64,000 nucleotides of DNA, from the NCBI RefSeq assembly GCF_000346465.2, contig NC_034011.1:8452040-8516039 (forward strand), written 5' to 3'. Of the stretch, positions 54,938 through 64,000 are shown piece after piece; positions within the stretch are counted from its first letter, which is position 1; each line of letters starts with the position of its first letter. Origin of the DNA: Prunus persica (Eukaryota > Streptophyta > Magnoliopsida > Rosales > Rosaceae). The translations under genes and the position numbers were made by a program. Below the pieces are notes generated by a model. That model was not told the origin of the DNA. It was given only the letters and a program-made list of their open reading frames with translations, and did no database searches.

Positions 54938-57710
54938 TGTAGCATCCCGACCTAAAATAATTATTAGACTAAAAATTTAATTGTGGAATTACATTTTTAC
55001 CCTTAAGGGTAAGGGTAAATTGGTCACTTTTAATTTGGAAAGGATTTTGGGGAATTGAGTTGCTTCGTTGTGTAGAGCTTGCTCTGTTGTATAGAGCTTG
55101 CTCTCACGAGTTCGTAGACACGTAGTAGACCCAAATTGAAGTTTTAACGAAGAAGTTGTGGTCAACGGAAGTGTAGTGGCACAATCGTAAATTTTTTGAA
55201 GTTGGGTTTTAAAATCCGATCTACTCTCTCTTTCCCTCACGCATCTTCTCTCTCCCCCCCCCCCCCCCCCTCTTGACTTTCTCTCTCCTCCTTTTTTCTC
55301 CTTCGTGATACCAGAAATTCAGAGGCATTTTCGGCGCATCCCAGCCACCAAATTTGACGCCACAACTTCTAAAATTCTCATATCCTCCTCCTCTACACAG
55401 CCCACCCAATTTCTAGGATTGATTTCGTGCCATGTAGTGATTGGAATAAGTGGAAAAGTTGTAATTTTTTTGACCCCCTTTACGGCGTTTCCGGCAACCA
55501 AAACCATGAAGTGAGGTATGGTTTTTCATCCTCTCAATGTGTTCGTGATGTTTTGATAGTTGGTTTGGATTGATTTGAAGCCATGAGTGTTCGATTAGAA
55601 ACCTAGGGTTTGTCTGACTTTGGCAGCGTTTTTCGGCCACTTCCCAGCCAAATTGGAGGTCGGCCCAGTTGTATAAGTTGCTCCCCTAGTTGCCCTGATC
55701 ACGTAGGTGTGGTATTGTTAGGTGATATGAGAAATTTCCATTGCTGAAAATTTCTCAAGCCACCCACGCGCTGCTTTCTGAGCGCAACAGTATGCTCGAA
55801 TTCGAATTTGGTTATTGTATGACAGTCGAACAGATTTACGCCTATTAGGCGATATCTGGGTTCGATATGTTCAGACGGTTGGATATGCTCCAATTTCAAA
55901 TATGTCGTTCTTTGTACCTCTAAGATCGTGTAGAAATTCGCGGATCGAGAATCGGACTCCCGGATACTTCGATGCAAGGAGTTAAGGGTTGGATAAATGA
56001 TAACCGTCCGATTGTGCGATCGAGAGTAATACAACCACTTGATCGAGACCAAACCCTTGGGACATGTTGTTTGTTTTGAGTTGGACCTTTGGGAACTCTC
56101 GGTTTGGAAATCAGAGGTCGTGGGCCCCGTGGGCCAAGTTGACCAAACTGTTGACCATGAACCTCGAGACCGTCTTAATCGGAACTACACATTTAAATCC
56201 TGGGAATTAAGGTTTTCTTTCTAATTTAAAGTTCGTGTTCGAAATACAATTTTTTTTATTTTACCATATCTCGATATTTCTTCAATAGGTGCTCAGGCTC
56301 CGACTAGCCAGCAGGTGGGACTAGGGGTGGGCACTCAAACCGGCGAACCGGAAATCCAAACCAAACCGCACCGAACCAAACCGGAAAAAAACCGAGTTGA
56401 CCAAAAAGTCAAAAACCGGTCAAAAACCGAACCGGACCGGTTTGGACCGGTTCCGGATCCGGTTCCATGTCTTCAAAAACCGAACCGGACCGAACCGAAC
56501 CGGTGAAACTAAAAAAATATATAATTTTAATATATATTTATATTTAATGCTATATTTTTAATTTCACTAAAAAAAACATAATATTTATCCAAGTTCAATG
56601 TCAAAATATCTCTATTTTCTCACTTTAATATTTATTTTTTATATGAAATTGAATAATTTGTTAATTTTCAAGTAAAAAAATAATATTTCAGTTGAGAATT
56701 GTATTAAAAAGTAATTTAAAAAAATAATTTTTATAATCCGGTTCAAAACCGAACCGAACCGGAACCGGACCGAAACCGGTTCAAACCGAACCGGACAGTT
56801 TTTGAAATTTTTTTTATTAAAACCGAACCGAACCAAACCGGATGAATAGTATTGGATCGGTTCTAATTTGAGGCAAAAACCGGTCCAAACCGAACCGTGC
56901 CCACCCCTAGGTGGGACCCCCATCAGGCCATACCAACTTGGACTTTCTGTGAGTGGACTTTGTTTTAAATGAGCCTTTTTTTTTTCAAACTATAAATTTC
57001 ATGCATAAAAATAGATTTTCAAATTTATATTTGTTTTTACTTGGATATGGGAAATATTGAAAATTTATGCATGTTTGCATGCGGGAATTATAAGGGGTTT
57101 TGTGGCACTATATGGAAGTAAAAAAGAATTGAAGTATTGATTTGTGCATGCGGTATGTGTATACATATATATTGATGGTGGTTTTGATTTGTGTATATGC
57201 TCACCATAGTATGTATCTCCCCCATTACTGTTACTCTAGATATTTATTTTTGACACGCGGTACTCTTTGGAGGCGTATTGGGAACCAAGCACCCCTGACC
57301 AGGTGTACTAAAGGTCTTGACGACCTGTCAGTGAGTGTATGACTTAATTCAGCCGCACGTGTAATGAGGATTCTATCATGCGTGTCTGGGGAGCAATAGT
57401 CCCCTGGTTGGACTGCTCATTTCCTAGCCACATGAGCATTTAGGATTCTGCCATGTGGTCTAGTAAAACAATCCCCGCGTTGAATTGTTTCCCCCTGATA
57501 CATAGCTATGAATGTGCGTGCGTTTATTTGTATAAAAGGGATTTTTGAGATCAAACAGTTTTTAAATTAAGCAAGGTTAAAAAGGTTTTACATGCATGGC
57601 TTTCGAGCTAATGTTTTCGAAAATGCGGGGTTAGTATGTTTGTTTTACTTATGTTTAAACTTACCTTTCGTCCATTCACATCTTTTATGGTTTTGCTCCC
57701 CCTTCTCCCC
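54938..57710. mobile_element. Non-coding LTR-like repeat
   Basis: Begins TGTAGCATCCCGACCTAAAA, a start seen in large non-coding plant LTRs. It has a higher GC content than its surroundings and no coding frame. A run of about 17 C lies at 55253-55270. The right part has the motif 'TTACCTTTCGTCCATTCAC'. A hAT MITE is inserted at 56322. The right boundary is approximate and no second LTR was found. Confidence 0.5.
56322..56909. mobile_element. hAT-like MITE with intact 8-bp target duplication
   Basis: The 588-bp element starts TAGGGGTGGGCAC and ends GTGCCCACCCCTA, a perfect 13-bp terminal inverted repeat. Exact ggtgggac flanks it at 56314-56321 and 56910-56917. The subterminal parts are rich in AACCGGACCGAACCGG-type repeats on both sides. 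It is non-coding and needs a hAT transposase supplied elsewhere. The copy at 13666-14202 is an older relative. Confidence 0.9.
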
Positions 57711-58566
57711 TCCCCGGCCCTGACTTGAGAAGCTTAACAACCAAGATCAGAAACTCCTTCTCCACACAACCGTCATCATCGTAGGATTTCCTTTTTGTGA
57801 CTTTTCTACTGTTTTCGACATATAAACTAACGAAATTCTTAGTATGCTCTGAATACACCCATGTAGGGTTGGATTTGTGGCTAGAGGCCATTTGTAAATT
57901 GTGTGCACTTTAAATTATGTGTGCTGGCGCTTGGGTCTTCTAAATTCTTTGGTCTATCTATTTGCATAATCTCTAAAGGCTCTATTTCTCCTACAATTGG
58001 ATACTCATGGTCGAATATTATAGCATCATATTCTAGATTGTTTTGTTCATTTATTTCTTTTAATTCTTCCATATTATAGTATTTAAAATATTGTTCTTCA
58101 ATATCAATATTGTTGTAAGACTCTAATATATTACTTTGATTTGTTATGGTTATACTTTTTTTTTAAAATGTAATGTCTAGAGGTGTATATAAAAATCCTC
58201 CTTGTAAAATTTTTAAGAAATTTAATCCTAAGATAAAAGAATATGATCCTACTGGGGATATAAATGTTAAGGGTAAATTAAATTGTTATCTTTTTATCCT
58301 AAGTGGCATATTATTAATATAGTGTGTGACATAAGTAACTTTACTAATTAGTATTTGAGACAATGGGTATTTTTGTTTGGGTTTTAATACCTAGGAAAGA
58401 ATTGTTATTTTGGATTAGGCCAAAAAGGAGGCCCAGATTTATTGGGCCAGCTTAAAATAATAACTGAAAAGACAATGTTACCATTCTTCTTAAAAAGCCA
58501 GACCTAACTTTAATTATATTATGGTAAAAGCAAGTATTATATTTTGGCTTTTGGCTTTATCCTAAT

Positions 58567-59937
58567 CAAGGTCTAAAATATCGGTAATCCAAAAACATGA
58601 AAATTTCGATGAAAATATCGGGATATTATCAATATTGATAAAAATTGAATAAAAACCACGGAAATGGTAAGAAAAACTTGGAAATTTTTATTGAAACTTT
58701 GGAGGATGCTTATTTAGTGAATTATCTATTAGTTTATCACAAAAAACTAGAAGGAAATGCATTGCATGATGGATTTAACTAATTTAAGTTGATTATATAG
58801 TGAGCTGACAAACACTGTGAGTGTAGAAAATATGTAGTCATTAATGAAAGAAGATTAAACACACCACAATCATTTATATATAATGATTTACTACAATATT
58901 TTACATTTTGTACATTGCATGGTAAGATACATAAGTGACTTGGTACCACATAGAGTTCCTATGAGGTTCAAAATTTTCACTATCTTCATCATCTCTATGT
59001 GTAGAGTAAGTGTATTGTGAAAAGTAGTCATCAAATGATAAATCCCCAAAATAGTTTTACATTTAATTGTTAAAATGCCACCCATATGGATCCGAGATTG
59101 GTTGACGTTGTCCATGAGCAAAATCATTTGAAGATTGAGTATCGGATTCTTTCCATGAGCTGCTTGATTCCTTTCCAAAACGAATGAGATATGAAGGGTA
59201 GGAAAATGGTTGGTTATGAGTATAATCATAGTTAGGTGAGTGGTTGAATGGTGGGGTAAGTGATGTAAATTGAAATGTGGTGAATAGTTGAAAAGTTGAA
59301 ACTTGAAAAGGGAAGGTCAAAGATTCATTCTCATGTAAAAATTTTATACTTGCAAAAAGTGTTTGCGTTAATACTAGAAACGACATTCTCCCCTCTTAGG
59401 ACCTCACTTTGAAAGCAGCAAGGGTAAATAGTGCATAATGGCCCCCATTTTTATACAAATGAAGAAGAAATTGGTTTTAAGAGTCTCATTTTTATACGCC
59501 CCCCCAAAAAATAAAATAATGATATACATGTGTGAACTTTGTCAAAGTAAGAAATGTAAGGTCCATCATTCCTTGCTTGTCCATGTCTCATTCAAAAGAA
59601 AAAAGAACTTACCACTTATATGCCACAAAACAAAGCAAACCAAGGATGAGTAATTTTACAAGAGGAAACACCTTGAATCCCCTTTGTGTTTTTTTTCCTT
59701 CTTTTTTTTTTTTCATTACATCGATATTTTCGATATTTTAGCGATATTATAGCGATATTGTAACAAAATATTCCTGAAGTGTTGGCGAAATTATCGACGT
59801 CGATATTTTTTGATATTATCGTCGATATTCTTGATATTTATACGATATGTTCATTAATACGTTTCGAAATATCCGTGATTCGAAAAAACGATAATATCCT
59901 CGATATTTCTTCGATATTATCGATATTTTAGACTATG
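58567..59937. mobile_element. hAT-like element inserted in the caulimovirid
   Basis: Begins CAAGGTCTAAAATATCGG and, read inverted, its other end is CATAGTCTAAAATATCGA. Exact atcctaat flanks it at 58559-58566 and 59938-59945, the 8-bp duplication of hAT elements. The right subterminal part repeats CGATATT many times. The interior keeps only what may be the tail of a transposase. Confidence 0.85.
58910..59386 (-). pseudogene. Possible hAT transposase C-terminal tail
   Basis: Minus-strand pieces in two frames, with 'DFAHGQRQPISDPYGWHF' (59063-59386) and, after a frame change, 'GDLSFDDYFSQYTYSTHR'. Low-complexity tails rich in Ser, Asp, Tyr and Gly are common after the dimerisation domain of plant hAT transposases. 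No DDE or dimerisation motif remains, so the assignment rests mainly on the host element's ends. Confidence 0.35.
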
Positions 59938-60639
59938 ATCCTAATTAGTTGAAATTGAATTCCTATTTACCTAAATAGTAAATTATATTGTGCATGAAAA
60001 CTAAAGCTCCCTTAAGTATACAGGTCTTGTATCAAACTGTATAATTCTTATTGGTCTAGCTAATTTTTGCCTAATTGTGATGGCACTAACTCTTCTTTTA
60101 TTATCATAGCTGTTGTTTGAATTTTATTTTCTTTTGACAATTCTAACTCACAATTAATTGTTATTAATAAACTTGTCTTCTGTTTCTCTATACTAGGGCT
60201 ATTATTCTTTTGATTTGGAACCATACCTTTCTACAGCTAACACGTGTCTAGTTATTGTTATCTATTATTTCAGCTGTATTTATTTCTATTGGTCTATTAT
60301 TATAACAAGATTTACAATAAACTATTGTCTTAGTGTAATATTTTTCTACCACTATTTTCTTACATTGATTACATTCTTGAGGCCATCCTAAATTATTATA
60401 TTTAAATTCCTCATACTCTTTTTGTTCTTTAGACATACACATATATTCATCTAATTCACTATTGGAATTATTAGAGTTATCTGATTCGGATTCTGAGTCT
60501 AATGCATTAACACTATAAATACTTTCATTATCACTTAAATCATCATCAATACTATAAATTGATTCTAAGTCTTCATCATCTTCTAATTGAAATTGCTCAA
60601 TTAATTGTATTTTTTTCTCTAGGTTGCTTTCCTAATTTG

Positions 60640-60690
60640 GGACGCTTAGGTCTAATATGTCCTACTTCACCACAAAGATAATATTTACAT
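60640..60690 (-). pseudogene. Degenerate zinc knuckle of the caulimovirid coat protein
   Basis: Reads CKYYLCGEVGHIRPKR. The canonical pattern is Cys-X-Cys-X2-Cys-X4-His-X4-Cys; here the second Cys position is Tyr and the last Cys is missing. Two of the four zinc ligands are lost. Confidence 0.6.
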
Positions 60691-61216
60691 GTGCTTTTAT
60701 TGGGTACTTTATATTTTCTAATCCATGGTTTATTTGTTCTTTTCCTAAATTGTTTAGGGATATATTTTCTTCTTCTAAAAGTTTTTGAATGTTGAATTTT
60801 AAAATTTTTATTTTGTTATTTATAAGGTCTATATTTTCTGTAACTCTTTCTATATGGCTTTTTCTACTTAAATTTTCTATGACATCCATATTGTTTAGGT
60901 AAATCTATATTTTTACAGCTCATGTAAAACTATTTTCTAATTTGTCTTTTTGCTTTTATTTGACTACATTCTGATTGTAATATATCATACATGTTGTATT
61001 CTTGCTCCTATAGATACATCTAGTTTCAGGGTTTTTTGCCATTTATTCCAAAAAATTTCTCCTATTGGTCCTTTAAGTATCTAATAAATTAAGATCATCA
61101 ATTCTACATATTCTACCAAAATACTTGAAAAAATCTAAAGTATATTCACTTATATATTGTAAATCACAAATTTGTAGTTGTTCTAAATTTCTTATTGCTC
61201 TAATTTGTTCTCATTC

Positions 61217-61914
61217 CTATCTACCATCTAATCTATTATGATCTAAAAATTCATATTTAATTAATTTAACAAAAGCATCTATATTAAACATTTCTTTTGT
61301 TACTTGATGTTCTCTTGAATTTTTAGTTTTCCATGCTTGGAAATAATAAAAAACCATTCCATCTAAAGTATGCTCCTTATTATTTCTAAAATCTAACCAC
61401 ATCCTTTTTTCCATTTTTCTATAGTTTTTTCCCAATCTTGTGGGTCTACATGATCTAAGTTTAATATTTTTCCTACTAAATTAATTCGTTCAATTCCTTT
61501 ATAAGGGATTCTATTTTTTCTTAGTCCAAATGTTTCTTATTGAAAGGCACTTCTACCTGTTTCTTCATTATTTTCTCTATATGGTTCATTAGTTTTCCTA
61601 AGATTTTGCTGGTCTGTTCTACTTGAATGAACTACAGATAGTCCAATTGAACTATATTGGTCTTCTGCTAGCATGCATTCTACTTCAATTAACATAGTTT
61701 GATATTCTTTTTCTCCTAAATTATGTTTTAATCCTATATCTAAAATTAAGTTTTTCATTTCTTTATCTAATAATCTATATAATCCTAAATCATAAGTTTT
61801 ATATTTTTCTATATATTCTTCTTCATTTAAATTATCTATATCATCTATGAGTTTATCAACTATATTATCAAAATTATGCTCAATCATATTTATTTCTAAA
61901 TTATCAAATGTCAT
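61217..61914 (-). pseudogene. Caulimovirid coat-protein region relic
   Basis: Two open pieces (61537-61914 and 61217-61435) in different frames. The first is acidic and helical. The second contains 'VFYYFQAWK' and 'FVKLIKYEFL', consistent with the capsid region that precedes the zinc knuckle. A frameshift lies between them. Confidence 0.45.
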
Positions 61915-62042
61915 TTGTATTTCTTCTTCTAATTCACTTTCTAAGTCTTCTATAATTTATTTATTTATAATTAGTAAATCTTACTATTGCTTCACCTATA
62001 CGGTTGTCTATTTTTTGATACTTGTAAATTGGGTAAAATCCA

Positions 62043-62441
62043 TTATGTTCCTTCTAAAAAGCTATTATCTACTAGTTTTGCCTCTATCATATGAACATGT
62101 TTTCCACCAAAAGTTTGTACTAAATTTTGAAATTCTACATTAAATTTATAATTATAGTTGTATGAAACTTTTCCTACATACATAAGACTAATACTTAAAT
62201 TTTTGTATTCTCCTTCCATATTATAATTTTTTGTTCTTATACTAATTTTAATATGTTTACTAAATTCTTTAATATTCATGACATACTTAGGAATACATCC
62301 TATGACTGCTAGGTTTGTGCTAAGATATACTTCTGCTGTAGCTATAGCTGCTTGCTGATGGTTATCTAATCTATCATCATGTATGTAAACTAATGCTTTA
62401 GTTCCTAATTGTGCTCTTGTGAGTCTAGCTATTCCTATCAT
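62043..62441 (-). pseudogene. Caulimovirid movement-protein relic
   Basis: A 132-codon open piece with the beta-rich pattern of a 30K-type movement protein, including 'GTKALVYIHDD' and 'GGKHVHMIEAKL'. Frames upstream (to about 63070) and downstream are interrupted by stops. It is only a fragment. Confidence 0.55.
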
Positions 62442-63075
62442 AATTTTTCTTATATGAATTTGTTGATAGTGTGACTTTTTAAGATGTTCTATTGCTGTGT
62501 TACTAAGTAAATTAAGAGTTACTTCTTTATCTATATAACTTACTTCATGTTGACTAATGTTGTACTTACAATACTATGTTTATTTTCAAATCTTCATAAT
62601 TGATATAAATTATATTTATTTTTTGAGATTTTTCAAAACCTTTTCTAAGAAATTCTTGTGTTTCTTGTTCACTAGGGTATATATCTTCTGTTATAACTAT
62701 TTCTTTTCCTTTGGAAAAAAAAAACTATTTTTTTTCCTTTTCTCCTAAAGAGTTCCATTTACTATTATCAAATGGATTTTTTCTACTTTTTCTTTTATGA
62801 GGATTATTTCATAAGGTTAAATTTTCTAATTTATCAATTAATTCTTTGGGTAGTGTGGAAGTAGTATTGTGCACTACTTGATTGATTTCTGTTTATTTGT
62901 TTGATCTACATTTTCAGCTAGAATTAAAATTAATTGGATAATTAAATTATTTTGTCTTATAGGGATATTACTACTTACTATAGATGTTGTGAATTCCGTA
63001 AGACCTACTTGTTCGTTATCTAGTTTACCAACTTCTTCTAATGCTTTGATATATTTATTATTAATTTTAGAATAG

Positions 63076-64000
63076 GCTTATTATCACAAAACGTCCCTGA
63101 CGTTTGCGAAACTATTACATTGCATCCTTAAAATTTTTGTGTATCACTCATGGTTCCTAACGTTAATATAGGTACTCTTAAATAGTCCCTCCGTCAAAAA
63201 AATTGTTAAATCCAAAGATATAATAGTCAAATCAATCCAAAATTATATAAAAAAAATATTTTTTATTTCCTCCCTTCTATCTTTCTTTTCTTCTTCTTCT
63301 TTCTCTATGCCCGTTCTTTTCTTCTCTTCTTCTCTCTCTGTTTCTCTTTTTTTTTTCTTTTTTTTCTCCATTTCTCTCTTTCTTCCTCTTTTCTTCTTCT
63401 TTTCCTTCGCATGGCTGTTTCTTTTTCTTCCTCTTTCCTTCTTTGTTCCTCATTTCATCTTCTCTCCAAAAGCAACTAGATTCATCCTCTTAGAAGGAAT
63501 GCTGGGTTTGATGAAGTGAAGTTGGGCTGCTGGGTTTGTTTGCTGTCAACTTAGCATAGAAACTACCAACTACCAACTCACTCATCTGAATCTGATCACA
63601 AGAGTTTGACGAGCTGCATGCAACTCAATCGGATTTCAGTTTTGACTAGTGGTGCTGGAAATTGGGTCTACTACTGTTTTCAACGAGAAGCAGAAGAATG
63701 GATTTTTGGGTTGCTTTTCAGTTTCGAGGCTGCTTTTGGAAAAGTGGAGTCTCTCTCCCATGATACCCATTTACAAAATCTCAGCAGGAACAAAGCTTGT
63801 GCTAAAAATATAGGAATCCAACTCATCTCAAGGAAGAGTAGTCTCACTGTCAAATTCTCTACGAATCAACGCATTGTTCTAAGAGGATGAATCTGGTTGC
63901 TTTTGGAGAGAAGAAGAAATGAGGAAAAAAGAAGGATAGAGGAAGAAAAAGAAACAACCAAGCGAAGGAAAAGCAGAAGAAAAGAGGAGGAAATAGAGAA
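63076..64000. mobile_element. Long-TIR element running out of the window
   Basis: The segment 63360-63500 (CT-rich, with TTTTCCTTCGCATGGCTG and CTCTCCAAAAGCAACTAG) is matched in inverted orientation by about 63880-64000. The left end near 63076 (ACAAAACGTCCCTGACGTTT) has the look of a MULE-like terminus. About 380 bp of unique interior remain. The right end is beyond the window. Confidence 0.6.
63606..63890 (+). other. Open frame in the interior of the long-TIR element
   Basis: The 94-codon frame contains 'LTSGAGNWVYYCFQREAEEW'. It is not recognised and extends into the right inverted arm. It could be part of a captured gene or a chance frame. Confidence 0.25.

Larger units (their letters stand above)
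57890..63075 (-). mobile_element. Endogenous caulimovirid fragment, decayed
   Basis: The minus strand carries broken open frames in the order movement protein, coat-protein region, zinc-knuckle relic and a downstream stretch where protease would be expected. It is about 3.8 kb once the hAT-like insertion at 58567-59937 is excluded. Stops and frameshifts separate the pieces. The reverse transcriptase/RNase H part is absent, the fragment ending near 57890. The very AT-rich codon use and the domain order suggest a florendovirus-like group; that genus call is inference. It cannot encode a virus. Confidence 0.65.

Overview
The window is nuclear DNA of a flowering plant. It has spliced genes with long introns, AT-rich intergenic DNA, CT/GA microsatellites, nested LTR retrotransposons, MITEs and a decayed endogenous caulimovirid. 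The protein and repeat types fit a eudicot, and I would guess Rosaceae, but species cannot be fixed from sequence alone. About a third is recognisable mobile or repeated DNA.

Layout. 1-890: the 5' LTR and an open gag of a minus-strand Copia element that leaves the window; it sits in the first intron of a papain-like cysteine protease whose exon 1 is at 962-1409. 1785-13080: a small cluster of fasciclin-like arabinogalactan protein (FLA) genes: an inverted 3' pseudogene fragment, an intact three-FAS1 gene (3204-5111) and a five-FAS1 gene (9700-12567) whose C-terminus is frameshifted in a 33-bp minisatellite. The two larger genes share a promoter block. 13545-26700: a repeat nest holding a hAT-like MITE, a Copia-like element without pol (16551-24297) and, inside it, a degenerate complete Copia element (18649-23698) with a 5-bp target duplication. 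26880-28509: a Pack-MULE-like element carrying what looks like a QWRF-family exon fragment.

28800-33561: an eight-exon glucose-6-phosphate 1-epimerase-like gene (319 aa). 36243-39050 (minus): a two-exon gene for a 92-aa conserved plant protein of unknown function. 41570-42260: a MULE-type MITE. 45890-53359 (minus): an eleven-exon, 435-aa Rubisco-activase-like AAA+ protein with a predicted plastid transit peptide, a 10-nt microexon and an exact 460-bp tandem duplication in intron 5. 54938-57710: a non-coding LTR-like repeat with a hAT MITE inside. 57890-63075 (minus): a broken endogenous caulimovirid interrupted by a 1.37-kb hAT-like element. 63076-end: a long-TIR element that leaves the window.

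The host genes are unrelated housekeeping or cell-surface genes, not a pathway. The most informative parts are the FLA domain expansion, the insertions dated by their target-site duplications, the captured gene fragment, and a His-to-Asn change in the epimerase active-site motif. I found no CRISPR array, rRNA or intact tRNA gene.
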